Below, piece by piece: positions 41,605-50,592 of a stretch of DNA of 64,000 nt. The notes beneath the pieces are model-generated. The model ran no database searches. It was given only the letters and a program-made list of their open reading frames with translations, and had not been told where the DNA came from. Origin of the DNA: JAICJC01 sp963709425 (GTDB lineage: Bacteria > Actinomycetota > Thermoleophilia > Gaiellales > JAICJC01); assembly GCA_963709425.1 (NCBI GenBank), contig CAVPWG010000001.1, positions 558,001 to 622,000 on the forward strand. Reading direction: 5' to 3'. Each line of letters begins with the position of its first letter. The stretch's first letter is position 1. A program made the position numbers and the translations under genes.

Positions 41605-42495
41605 GTGGGCATCCGCCGCCTGCGCACGAGGACCGAATCGGCGCTCGCGACCGCGTCCGACGTTGCGCGCCTGCGCCTCGGCAAGATGCGGTCGCGCTAC
41701 GACCTCGTCGACGCCGCACTGGAGGCGGCGGAGCTCGATCGCAACCGGGCCGGCGGCCTGCTCGCCGGCGGCATCGCGTTTCGGGCGTTCGTGTGGCTCC
41801 TGCCGATGGCGCTCGTCTGCACGGGCGTCCTCGGACTCGTGCGCGACTTCTCGGTGGAGGACCCCGAGACCGTCGCGCGGCAGGTCGGGCTGGCCGGCGT
41901 CATCGCGAACGCGGTGGGATCGGCCAGCTCGCAGTCGCACTCCGCGACGGCCCTCCTGATTGCCATCGGCCTGGTCCTCACGGTCTACACGGGCATGGGC
42001 TTCGTGCGAGCCCTGCGAGTGGCATATGTCCTGGCGTGGGGGCTCCCGCTCGGCCGCCGGCCCGGCCTCCTGACCGACGGCGTGCTGTTCTCGCTCGCGA
42101 TCACGGGCCAGCTCGTAGCCTCGGGTACCGGCGCATGGCTGCGCTCGACGACGGCGGTGGGCGGCCTCGTCGCCGCGATCGCTGTCCCGCTGATCGGCGC
42201 GGGGATCTGGTGGTGGGTCGCGTGGCGGCTGCCGCACGCCGACGCGCCGTTGCGCGCGCTCCTGCCGGGAACCCTCCTCATCTACGCGGGCCTCGAGGTG
42301 ATGCACGTCCTGACGGCGTACTACTTCGCCGGGAGGCTCGGGCATGCACCGCGGCTCTACGGCTCGCTCGGCATCGCCGCCACGATCCTCGCGTGGCTGT
42401 ACGTCGTCGCCCGCTTGATCGTCGCGGGCGGGTTCCTGAACGCGACCCTCTGGTATCGGCGCCATCCGCGTGAGACGGCCGCGCCGCCGGGCTGA
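41605..42495 (+). CDS. YihY/BrkB-family integral membrane protein
   Basis: A 296-aa protein with six to seven hydrophobic helices in the family pattern: AAELDRNRAGGLLAGGIAFRAFVWLLPMALVCTG, then ALRVAYVLAWGLPLGRRPGLLTDGVLFSLAI, and LYGSLGIAATILAWLYVVARLIVAGGFLNATLW. The family, once called ribonuclease BN, has no firm function. GTG 41605 is the likely start, ahead of a charged N-terminal helix. Confidence 0.85.
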   Translation: MGIRRLRTRTESALATASDVARLRLGKMRSRYDLVDAALEAAELDRNRAGGLLAGGIAFRAFVWLLPMALVCTGVLGLVRDFSVEDPETVARQVGLAGVIANAVGSASSQSHSATALLIAIGLVLTVYTGMGFVRALRVAYVLAWGLPLGRRPGLLTDGVLFSLAITGQLVASGTGAWLRSTTAVGGLVAAIAVPLIGAGIWWWVAWRLPHADAPLRALLPGTLLIYAGLEVMHVLTAYYFAGRLGHAPRLYGSLGIAATILAWLYVVARLIVAGGFLNATLWYRRHPRETAAPPG

Positions 42496-42564
42496 TCTCG
42501 GGCGGCTTCGGCGGGCCGGGACGCTTCTGCCCACGGAGCCAGTTCGACCAGCAGGCGGCGGGGC

Positions 42565-43122
42565 TCAGGCGGGGACGCGGACGACCGAGTACCTGGCGCA
42601 GGCGAAGTCGCCGTTTCGCCCCAGTTCGTCGAGCCGCAGCTCGACGTGCCGCGGGAGGAGCGGCGCGCCCACGCCCAGCGTGACGGGCGCGATCATCACG
42701 ATGACCTCGTCGAGGAGGCCCGCATCGGCGAACTGACCGGCCAGGTCTCCCCCGCCGACGATCCAGACGTTCCTGCCGCCGGCGACGCCGACCATCTCCC
42801 TGTGCACGGTGGCGATGTCGGCGCTCGTGAGCTCGATTCGCGCGTCGGGGGCGACGGGCAGCTCCCGGTGTGTGAAGACCCAGCACGGGAGGTCGTACGG
42901 CCACCTCCAGTCGGCGGGATCCTTGTCCGCGAACTCGTGGTCGAGGATCCATTCGTAGGTCGTGGATCCCATCGCCATCGCACCGACGCCGCCGATGAAC
43001 TCGTCGTAGTTCATCGACCCGGCGTCGTCACGCTTCCGCGTGAACAGCCAGCCCAGCGAGTTGTCGGCGTCTGCGATGAACCCGTCAAGCGTCGTCGCCG
43101 TGTAGTACTGCGTGAGGCTCAC
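42565..43122 (-). CDS. Dihydrofolate-reductase-fold protein (RibD C-terminal-like)
   Basis: A 185-aa protein: SLTQYYTATTLDGFIADADNSLGWLF, then VGAMAMGSTTYEWIL, NVWIVGGGDLAGQFADAGLLDEVIVMIAPVTLGVGAPLLP. It belongs to the same broad family as the gene at 39309 but the two are clearly diverged. The start is GTG 43122, because the preceding bases (TCAGGAGCG) form its ribosome site; an ATG seven codons earlier is in frame but lacks one. Substrate unknown. Confidence 0.85.
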   Translation of the reverse strand: MSLTQYYTATTLDGFIADADNSLGWLFTRKRDDAGSMNYDEFIGGVGAMAMGSTTYEWILDHEFADKDPADWRWPYDLPCWVFTHRELPVAPDARIELTSADIATVHREMVGVAGGRNVWIVGGGDLAGQFADAGLLDEVIVMIAPVTLGVGAPLLPRHVELRLDELGRNGDFACARYSVVRVPA

Positions 43123-43197
43123 TCGACGCTCCTGACCATGCACGCCCGCGGCGATGCGTCCCGGAGCGCGAATCCGTGGGTGTAGCCGTCCTCGGGG

Positions 43198-43518
43198 TCA
43201 GGATCCAGGCGGCCGGTAATCGACCGACAGCTTGGCCGCCTCGTCGATCTCCTCCGGCGTCAGCAGCACGACCACGTCCGAGGTCGCTGCACCGGACGTA
43301 TTGACGGCGATCGACGCGGCCGCCGCGGTCCGGTTGTCGGGGAGGTCCAGCACCACGTACGCATCGGTGTCGCCGAACGCGAAATAGAAGCTCTCGAGGC
43401 TCCCTCCGAGACCCTCGGCCATCTTGGCGATGGCATCTCGCCTGCTCGTTCCGCCGCCGCTCTGAATGCCCTCCGCACCAGCCGCCGTATACGACGCCCG
43501 CACCAGGAATCGCGCCAT
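43198..43518 (-). CDS. GYD-domain protein
   Basis: A 106-aa protein: ARFLVRASYTAAGAEGIQSGGGTSRRDAIAKMAEGLGGSLESFYFAFGDTDAYVVLDLPDNRTAAAASIAVNTSGAA. This is the small GYD domain (ferredoxin-like dimer) of unknown function that is common near stress genes. A TGGAGGTCAAAG ribosome site precedes ATG 43518. It stands alone between two minus-strand units. Confidence 0.85.
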   Translation of the reverse strand: MARFLVRASYTAAGAEGIQSGGGTSRRDAIAKMAEGLGGSLESFYFAFGDTDAYVVLDLPDNRTAAAASIAVNTSGAATSDVVVLLTPEEIDEAAKLSVDYRPPGS

Positions 43519-43659
43519 CTTTGACCTCCATGTCGATTTGTGCGCAACGGACCGTGTCACACGGCGGGCGGGATAGCAATCTGGCCGCGTCCAGACCGGC
43601 GCCGTCCGTTCGCGTGGGGACCGCCGGAGTGACGCCGAGCGTGCGGCCGGGTTTACGTA

Positions 43660-43925
43660 TCAACCCGTACCGACCGGTCCTCCCACCGGCTGCGTTGGGA
43701 TCGTGTGCGACGTTCCCGCTGCGGCGGCGGCTCGGTGGATCGCCTCGATCGGGTGGCGGCGCTGGTGTCTGACCAGTAGCGCCAACGCGACGCCAGCCGC
43801 CGAGATCAGCGCCAGATCAGCCCGATCAGCACGACCACCGGGAGGATCGCGTCGGTTAGCGTCGGCGATCTCGGCCGCGGGCCCTGGTCGGGACGGGCGC
43901 CCGTGGCGCCCGGGTCGTCGTTCAT
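43660..43925 (-). pseudogene. Remnant of an NhaC-type Na+/H+ antiporter gene
   Basis: Begins with an ATG overlapping the P-type ATPase stop (ATGA) and reads NDDPGATG...SPTLTDAILPVVVLIGLIWR before a stop. The next frame continues ALISAAGVALALLVRHQRRHPIEAIHRAAA, then diverges and stops at 43660. Together these resemble only the first 60-80 residues of NhaC antiporters, with part of the first helix pair missing and the remaining several hundred residues gone. It was probably once cotranscribed with the ATPase. A real short membrane peptide of 39 aa is the alternative. Confidence 0.55.
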
Positions 43926-46706
43926 GGCGATGCGGTTGCCGCAGGCGGGTTCTCCAACTGCTCGCCGGCCGCCGCCGTCCCCGAGCCTCGCCGCTGGAGC
44001 AACAGCCGTCTGCCTTCGGACACGGGCACGATCGCGAACGCGACGACGATGCAGATGAGCCACTGATGCAGGCTCAGGTGGACGGTGTGGAGGATCCGTT
44101 GGAAGATCCCGAGCTCGGGGCCGAACAGGATGGCGGCCGCGGAGCCGGCGGTGCAGAGGAGGAACATCCTGTCCTCGAGCACCTCGAGCGAGAAGACGGA
44201 GCGTCGCTCGTCACGCGTCGCGAGGGAGAACAGCACGTTGCTGATCGCGAAGGTGGTTAGGCCCATCGTCCGCGCTGCGGCGCTTCCATAGGTGTCGTCC
44301 GCCCACGCGATCACGCCGAGCGTGGCCACGCCGAGGACGAGCCCTGAGATCCCGACCCAGACCATGAGGGGCCGCGGCAGGATCTGCTCGCCGGAGGCTC
44401 GCGGCTTGCGCCGCATCAGTCCCTCGGCCGGGCGGCCGTAGCCCAGCCCGATCGCCTGGAGAACCTGAGTTGTGAAGTTCACGTACAGCGTCTGGAGGGG
44501 GACGAACGGCACACCCCCGACGATGTTGAAGATGCTCGCGCCGAGGAAGGTAACCACGAAGCCGACGAGCACACCCATCTGGAAGCGGATGTACTTCGTG
44601 AGGTTGTCGTACAGACCGCGGCCGAGCTCGACCGCCTTCACGATCGTTGCGAAGTTGTCGTCGGTGAGAATCATCGTCGCGGCTTCCTTCGAGACCTCGG
44701 TGCCGGTGATCCCCATCGCGATGCCGATGTCGGCCCTCTTCAGAGCCGGTGCATCGTTGACCCCGTCGCCGGTCATCGCAACGATGTCTCCCTTGCGCTT
44801 CAGCGCGTCGACGAGGCGCACCTTGTCCTCCGGCGCCACGCGCGCGATCACGCCGACGTCGTCGATGGTGGTATCGAGCTCGGTGTCGGACATCGCCTTG
44901 AACTCGACGCCGGTGATCGCCCGGCCGGGGATGCCGAGCTCCTTCGCGATCGCCGCCGCCGTGACGGCGTGATCGCCCGTGATCATGCGCACGCGGATCC
45001 CAGCCTCGTGTGCGGTCGCGATCGCAGACTTTGCGGCCGGGCGCGGAGGGTCGACGATGCCGACCAGCGCGAGCACCGTCAGCCCGTCGAGCAGGGGGAG
45101 CAGGTCCGCGTTCGGATCGAAGCCGTCCGGGTCGAAGTCCTTCCGCCCGGTCGCCAGAACGCGCAGGCCCTGGCTCGCCAGACGCTCGTTCTCCTCCATG
45201 TACCGCCGCTTGAACTCCTCGTCCGCCGGGCACGATCGAGAGGTCGTCGGGGTCGGGTCGCGACGAGGCCCGCGCCAACAACTGGTCGGGCGCCCCTTTC
45301 ACGAGGCAGCGCACGACGTCGCGTCCGCCCTCGTCCCGCATGCGATGGAACGTCGCCATGAGCTTGTAGGCCGCGTCGAACGGCAGCTCGGCGACGCGCG
45401 GGTATTCCTGCCGTGTCGCGACCGCGTCGAGCCCCCCCTTCTCGGCAAGCACAACCAGGGCGCCCTCGGTCGGGTCGCCCACCAGCTCGCCGTCCTTGAC
45501 GACCGCATCGGCGCAGAGCGCCATCGGCAGCAGGAACTGCTCGAGCGGCACGTCGGGTGGGCCGAACACGTGCTTGATCGTCCCCTCCGTCGAGTAGCCG
45601 CCGCCGGAGATCGTGTAGCGACGGCCGGGGATCGTCAGCTCGACCGCGGTCATCTGGTTGAGCGTCAGGGTGCCGGTCTTGTCGGAGTTGATTGCCGAGG
45701 TCGAGCCGAGCGTCTCGGTCGAACGGAGCCGTTTCATGATCGCGTTCGCCTTCGCGAGCATCTGCGTCCCGTACGACAGGATCGTTGTCACAACAGCCGG
45801 CAGGCCGGTCGGGATCGCGGAGATGGCGAATGCGATTGCGGCGGTGAACACCGTGTCGAAGCTCTCGCCGCGCGACAGGTTGAGCAGGATCGACACGGCG
45901 ACGGCCGCGCCCGAGATGAAGAGGATCTGGCCCGTCAACTTCTTGAGCTGGACCGTGAGCGGCGTGTCCACGTCCTCCGAGCTCTGGAGCATGTGCGAGA
46001 TGTGGCCGACCTCGGTCGCCATTCCGGTCGACGTCACCACGAAGACGCCCGTGCCGCGCGTCACGTTCGTGTTCATGTACACCATGTCCGTGCGATCGCC
46101 CAGAGGCGTGTCTGGCCCCTCGACCGACTCCACGCCCTTCGACACAGGCAAGCTCTCTCCGGTCAGCGCCGACTCCGCAACCTCGAGCGTCGCCGCCGAC
46201 AGCAGGCGCCCGTCGGCCGGCACCAGATCGCCGGCCTCGATGGACACGATGTCGCCCGGTACGAGCTCCTCGGCCGGGATCTGTACCAACTCTCCGTCCC
46301 GCTGCACACGGGCCTTGATGATCATCATCTTCTGAAGCGCGGCAACCGCCTCCGCGGCCTTGCCCTCCTGTCGCAGACCGAGCACCGCGTTGAACAGCGT
46401 CAGGAGGAGCAGGACGAGCCCCGTCCCGAGCTCCTTCAGCGGATACAGGCTGCCGATCCCCGCCACGAGCAGGACGATCTGCATCGGGTCCCGATACTGC
46501 CGCACGAACGCATGCCAGCGCGGCTCGACCGCGGTCTCCGTGAACTTGTTCGGCCCGACGGATGCGCGTCGCGACCCGGCCTCAGAATCCGACAATCCGT
46601 TCGCCGGATCCACGCCGAGGCGGCTCGCGATCTCAGCCGGCTCGAGGGCGAACCAGTCGACCGTCCTTGCCTCCGCACCTGCATTAATTCCGTTGGTCGC
46701 CGCCAA
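43922..46706 (-). CDS. P2-type cation-transporting ATPase, frameshifted
   Basis: A cation pump of about 927 aa. It has the N-terminal cation-ATPase domain (WFALEPAEIASRLGVD), the actuator motif LTGESLPV, the phosphorylation site INSDKTGTLTLNQM, the nucleotide domain (VGDPTEGALVVLA, CLVKGAPDQLL) and the hinge MTGDGVNDAPALKRADIGIAMG. At about 45228-45232 (GTGCCCGGCGGAC on the minus strand) one extra G shifts the frame; removing it gives SIVPADEEFKRRYMEENERL and continues to 43922. The AGGAGG before TTG 46706 suggests that start; ATGs at 46754 and 46745 are alternatives. The M4 motif is IPTGLP and the M6 region NFTTQVLQAIGLGY, so the usual acidic ion ligands are substituted and the ion is uncertain. 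Confidence 0.9.
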
Positions 46707-46783
46707 GTGTCCGTCTCCTCCTATGGGTGTTCTCCCCGACGCCATTGTCTGCACCCGGCGTCGTTCCGTCCGCCGTCAACCAC

Positions 46784-46813
46784 TCACCTTCGCGAACGTC
46801 ACCTTCGCGAACG
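46784..46813. repeat. Tandem 15-bp repeat containing TTCGCGAA palindromes
   Basis: TCACCTTCGCGAACG occurs twice head to tail (46784-46798 and 46799-46813). Each copy contains the 8-bp palindrome TTCGCGAA. It lies in the roughly 400-bp region (46707-47113) between the divergent ATPase and YfcC-type genes, which otherwise holds nothing I can identify, so an operator is plausible. Confidence 0.5.
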
Positions 46814-47113
46814 AGCTCGATCCGGCTGCGGCCGGTTCGTTGCGGCTATCCGCGCGTGCGTCTCGGGTCATCGATCACTGCGTTGGCCAAACCCTACCCG
46901 CGTCACACCCGCTGGAACGCCAGACGGTGGTTCTCGCGACTCTGGCTGGAAGAAAACCACCATATGCAGGAATGCTCAAGCTGGCAGGCACGACGAGGAT
47001 CTTGAGGTACGCACTACAGAAGCCCCGTGCCGCCGCCTGAGCGGGGCGACCATCGAAGACGGGCTATCTCTTGCCTCCGGTTGCGATGAGGGGCCGTATA
47101 TGCTGCCCAGTCG

Positions 47114-48619
47114 ATGGCCGAGCAGACGACCGCCGCTGCGTCCGCTGACGATCGCGAACCGAAGCGAGGCGGTTTCAGGCTGCCGTCGGCGTACACGATT
47201 CTGTTTGCGCTGATCGTCCTCGCGGCGATCGCGACGTGGATCGTGCCGGCCGGCCGGTACAAGCTGGATGCGGACGGCGCTCCCATGCCGGGTACGTATC
47301 ACGAGGTGGCGTCGCATCCCTCGCGGATCCTGGTCGACTCGCTCACAGCGCCGATCAACGGACTGTACGGGATCGAGAACAGCAAGGGAAACATCAACTA
47401 CTACAACTCGGGCGTCCTGTTCGGGGCGATCGACGTGGCGCTGTTCATTCTCGTGATCGGCGGCTTCCTCGGTGTGACGATGAAGACGGGGGCGATCCAG
47501 ACCGGGATCGGGACGCTGGTCCGGCGCCTGGAGGGCCGGGAGCGGTTGATGATCCCGGCATTGATGAGTGTGTTCGCGCTCGGCGGCACGACGTACGGTA
47601 TGGCCGAGGAGAGCCTGGCGTTCTACGCCCTCATCATCACGGTGATGATCGCCGCCGGCTACGACGCGCTCACGGGCGCCGCCATCGTGCTCCTGGGGTG
47701 CGGGATCGGGACGCTCGGGTCGACGATCAACCCGTTCGCAACTGGGATCGCCTCAGGCTTCGCAGGGGTCTCGATCAGTTCGGGCCTGATCGGCCGGCTC
47801 GTGATCCTGGTCGTGGGGCTCGCGATCGGCATTTGGTTCGTGATGCGCTATGCCGACCGCATCAAGAACGACCCGTCGCAGTCGGTCGTCGCGGACATGC
47901 GCGAGGCGAACGACGCGCGCTTTCGCACCGAGACGGACTCCTCGGCCCCGATGACCGGCACCCAGAAGGTCGTGCTGGCGCTGTTCGGCCTGGCGTTCCT
48001 GGTGATGATGTATGGGGTCATCCCGTGGGAGGACCTGGGTATCGGCATCCCCACCTGGTGGTGGTGGTTTCCCGAGATGACGGCGTCATTCCTGCTCTTC
48101 TCGGTCATCATCGGGCTGGTCGCTCGCATGGGCGAGGGTGAGCTCACGTCGACGTTCGTGGCCGGGGCGGGCGACCTCCTCGGCGTCGCGCTGATCATCG
48201 GGATCGCGCGCGGGATCACGGTGATCATGAACAACGGCCTGATCACCGACACCGTCCTGCACTGGGCCGAGAAGGCGCTCGGAGATACGGGCCAGACGGC
48301 GTTTGCGATCGTGATGTTCGGGCTCTTCCTGCCGCTGTCGTTCCTGATCCCGTCCTCGTCGGGGCTGGCCACGGTCGCGATGCCGATCATGGCCCCGCTG
48401 GCCGGATTCGCGGACGTGCCCAAGGACCTGGTCGTGACCGCCTACCAGAGCGCCAACGGCCTCATGAACCTGTTCATCCCCACCTCAGCGGTCGTGATGG
48501 GAGGTCTGGCGATCGCACGCGTCCCCTACGACCGCTACCTCCGTTGGGTCTGGCCGCTGCTCGCGGCGCTGGCAGCGCTCTGCGTCGTGGTGCTGGGAGT
48601 GTCAGCCGCATTCACATGA
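47114..48619 (+). CDS. YfcC-family (C4-dicarboxylate/basic amino acid antiporter-like) membrane carrier
   Basis: A 501-aa protein with 12-13 helices. Features are FRLPSAYTILFALIVLAAIATWIVPAGRY at the N-terminus, FILVIGGFLGVTMKTGAIQTGIGTLVRRLEGRERLMIPALMSVFALGGTTYGMAEE, TLGSTINPFATGIASGFAGV and FIPTSAVVMGGLAIARVPYDRYLRWVWPL. This is the YfcC/ArcD-like part of the IT superfamily; substrates may be dicarboxylates, arginine/ornithine or others. It is followed at 28 bp by a 49-aa membrane peptide gene that may be its partner. Confidence 0.88.
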   Translation: MAEQTTAAASADDREPKRGGFRLPSAYTILFALIVLAAIATWIVPAGRYKLDADGAPMPGTYHEVASHPSRILVDSLTAPINGLYGIENSKGNINYYNSGVLFGAIDVALFILVIGGFLGVTMKTGAIQTGIGTLVRRLEGRERLMIPALMSVFALGGTTYGMAEESLAFYALIITVMIAAGYDALTGAAIVLLGCGIGTLGSTINPFATGIASGFAGVSISSGLIGRLVILVVGLAIGIWFVMRYADRIKNDPSQSVVADMREANDARFRTETDSSAPMTGTQKVVLALFGLAFLVMMYGVIPWEDLGIGIPTWWWWFPEMTASFLLFSVIIGLVARMGEGELTSTFVAGAGDLLGVALIIGIARGITVIMNNGLITDTVLHWAEKALGDTGQTAFAIVMFGLFLPLSFLIPSSSGLATVAMPIMAPLAGFADVPKDLVVTAYQSANGLMNLFIPTSAVVMGGLAIARVPYDRYLRWVWPLLAALAALCVVVLGVSAAFT

Positions 48620-48647
48620 CCACGCGAGCCGACAAAGGAGGCTCGAG

Positions 48648-48797
48648 ATGAGCGACGCCGTCCGCTGGCCAATCGTGATCGTGTGCGCACTGGTCGTGAT
48701 CGGTCTCATGGTCTACGCCCGCGGGCCGAACCACCACCACGGCAACGACATCGGCTCGCACGGCACCCGCGTGGTCATCGTCATCCCTTCCCGATAG
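48648..48797 (+). CDS. 49-aa single-helix membrane peptide
   Basis: A short gene with a strong ribosome site (AAAGGAGG, 48634-48641) ahead of ATG 48648. The product reads SDAVRWPIVIVCALVVIGLMVYARG, a single transmembrane helix, then a His-rich polar stretch (NHHHGNDIGSHGTRVV). It follows the YfcC-type carrier by 28 bp in the same direction, so the two are probably cotranscribed. The function is unknown; small accessory subunits of carriers and pumps have this size and layout. Confidence 0.65.
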   Translation: MSDAVRWPIVIVCALVVIGLMVYARGPNHHHGNDIGSHGTRVVIVIPSR

Positions 48798-48934
48798 TCG
48801 ACCCGATCGCAGTAGCGGCCGGCACGCGGCCGGAGTCCACTGGCGTGCGGTATGAGAGGATCACACGGTTGATGGCGACGGCGAGCTCGAACGGAACCTC
48901 TTCGCATTCGTGGGTGTTCGGCTAGGGCCGAGGC

Positions 48935-49792
48935 ATGGTGTCGCCGAGGCACTCGAGGTTCCGAAGCAGATGGACGCGCAGGACGGTCGGTGCTGCCGCG
49001 GCGTTCGTCTGCGGGGTGGCGCTGGGCGCTTGTGCCGGGGGAGGGGGCGGGAGCCTGCCCAGCTCGCTTCCGAGCTCACTGCCCGGCTCGTTGCCGAGCT
49101 CCCTGTCGGGTTCGCTGTCGGGGTCGTTGCCGAGCCTGTCCCGGCCGACGACGCCGTCTTCCACGACCGAGACGACCGAGACCACGACGGAGACGGCACC
49201 GCCCACGACCGAGACCACGACCGAAACGACCGAGACGACCGAGGCCACGACCGAGACGACGACCACGACCGAGACGACGAGCACCGCCACCGTGACGACG
49301 CCTCCGCCCGGGACCGGCTCGAGCACCGAGGACTCGACACCGTGGGGCTGGATCGCGGCGGCCGCGGGCCTGCTCCTCGCCGCCATCTTGATCGGAGCCT
49401 GGGCTCTCGGCCGGCGCGGCGCCGCACGAAGGGCGTGGAAAGCGACGGCTCGGCAGGCGGTCGCGGACGGCTCGGCGCTCCACGATGCCGCCCTGGCGGA
49501 GCTGATCGCCTCGCGTACCGCCAACAGTCCAGATCGATGGTCAGTGATCGACAACGCCGCCAACGGCGTGTCGACGTCGCTGCAGCGGCTTCAGGCCGCG
49601 CCGCCCGATGACCAGGCCGCGCGAGCGGCGCAGACAGCGCTCGAGCAGGTCGACGCGGTGAGGTCGGCGATCGCGATCGCGCATGCTGCGCCGGCTGGCC
49701 TCCCGCTCGATGACGACGCCGAATTGACGTTGCGCCAACGGATCGAGGGGCTGCCGGCGGTCATGCGCGATCTGAGCACACACGGCGAATGA
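48935..49792 (+). CDS. Anchored protein with Ser/Leu/Pro and Thr/Glu repeats
   Basis: A 285-aa protein. The N-terminal hydrophobic segment (RRTVGAAAAFVCGVALGACAGGGG) ends in a lipobox-like LGAC. A repetitive stretch of SLPSSLPGSLP units follows, then a Thr/Glu-rich stretch (TTETTETTTE and variants) of about 60 residues, suited to O-glycosylation or a wall spacer. A transmembrane helix (WGWIAAAAGLLLAAILIGAWALG) leads to a charged helical domain of about 130 residues. I do not recognise the family. The low-complexity DNA may be unstable. Confidence 0.7.
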   Translation: MVSPRHSRFRSRWTRRTVGAAAAFVCGVALGACAGGGGGSLPSSLPSSLPGSLPSSLSGSLSGSLPSLSRPTTPSSTTETTETTTETAPPTTETTTETTETTEATTETTTTTETTSTATVTTPPPGTGSSTEDSTPWGWIAAAAGLLLAAILIGAWALGRRGAARRAWKATARQAVADGSALHDAALAELIASRTANSPDRWSVIDNAANGVSTSLQRLQAAPPDDQAARAAQTALEQVDAVRSAIAIAHAAPAGLPLDDDAELTLRQRIEGLPAVMRDLSTHGE

Positions 49793-49887
49793 GGATCCAC
49801 GTAGAGATGCCTCCGAGCGCCGGGCCCCGGTACGAAGACGCGGGCGAACGTGTGGCAGCAGCACCTCGTCGTCCACCCTCGACGCGG

Positions 49888-50418
49888 CTATTGATGCGCC
49901 TTTCCAACCTTCGTCTCCGCGCACGGACGGACGTCACCACCATACGTCGAGCCGACATACACACCGTGGCCCCTCGGGTTGACGAAGACGACAGCCTTGA
50001 CATCGCCGATCGGGAGTGCCTGCCGAAAATGCGGATAGAGAAAGCGGCATGCCCACCGGCGCTGCAGCACAACCGGGCCGGTGATGTTGAGTGCCACCAG
50101 GAGCACTTCCCCGTGACTCTTGGGCATCAGGAGAACGGCGCCCGGTGTCAGGGCCACTTCGACGCTCTTCGGAAGACCCCTAACCCAGACGCGTGTGTCA
50201 GCCACCGCGTCGGCGGTATTCTCGACTGACGCATCGGTCGTTGTCAGCGTCGACGCGACTGGCGGTGCACTGGTCGAAGTGCTCTTCTGTGACGTTGTCT
50301 GATCGGACGCTTCGCCGCCGCTTGCCTGGCCGCATGCCGTCGCGCAGACAGCGGTCACCACGACGACGACCGCCGTACGCAGGATGGGGTTCGTGGGTTC
50401 GCTCGCCCGCCTCGACAT
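49888..50418 (-). CDS. Small lipoprotein of unknown function
   Basis: A 176-aa protein with a signal sequence ending at a lipobox (RTAVVVVVTAVCATACGQASGGE), a Ser/Thr-rich linker, and a C-terminal domain of about 110 residues (VWVRGLPKSVEVALTPGAVLLMPKSHGEVLLVALNITGPVVLQRRWACRFLYPHF). Two further Cys (WACR, RPCAE) could form a disulfide. The start is ATG 50418; in-frame codons upstream lie before the signal peptide. The family is unrecognised. Confidence 0.65.
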   Translation of the reverse strand: MSRRASEPTNPILRTAVVVVVTAVCATACGQASGGEASDQTTSQKSTSTSAPPVASTLTTTDASVENTADAVADTRVWVRGLPKSVEVALTPGAVLLMPKSHGEVLLVALNITGPVVLQRRWACRFLYPHFRQALPIGDVKAVVFVNPRGHGVYVGSTYGGDVRPCAETKVGKAHQ

Positions 50419-50592
50419 CACTCCTACCTCGCTTCCAAGTTCGTGGAGCAGTTCTGAACCGAGGCTAGGTCGCCCGCAGAGAGCTCGCATGAGGGAAACC
50501 CCCATGGAAGCGACCGACAAGCAGATGATCAGCGGCGAACTCGCCGAGGGCATTGGTCGCGCCCGGCCGGTCCGGTCGACTGTCAGAGCGAG

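Noticed and set aside
46727..47040. Short plus-strand frames between the ATPase and YfcC genes
   Set aside because: No ribosome site, no conserved composition and overlap with the tandem repeat; not supported as genes.
49000..49320. CRISPR-like or satellite array
   Set aside because: Repeats are short, in frame and encode Ser/Leu/Pro and Thr/Glu units; there are no spacers of uniform size.
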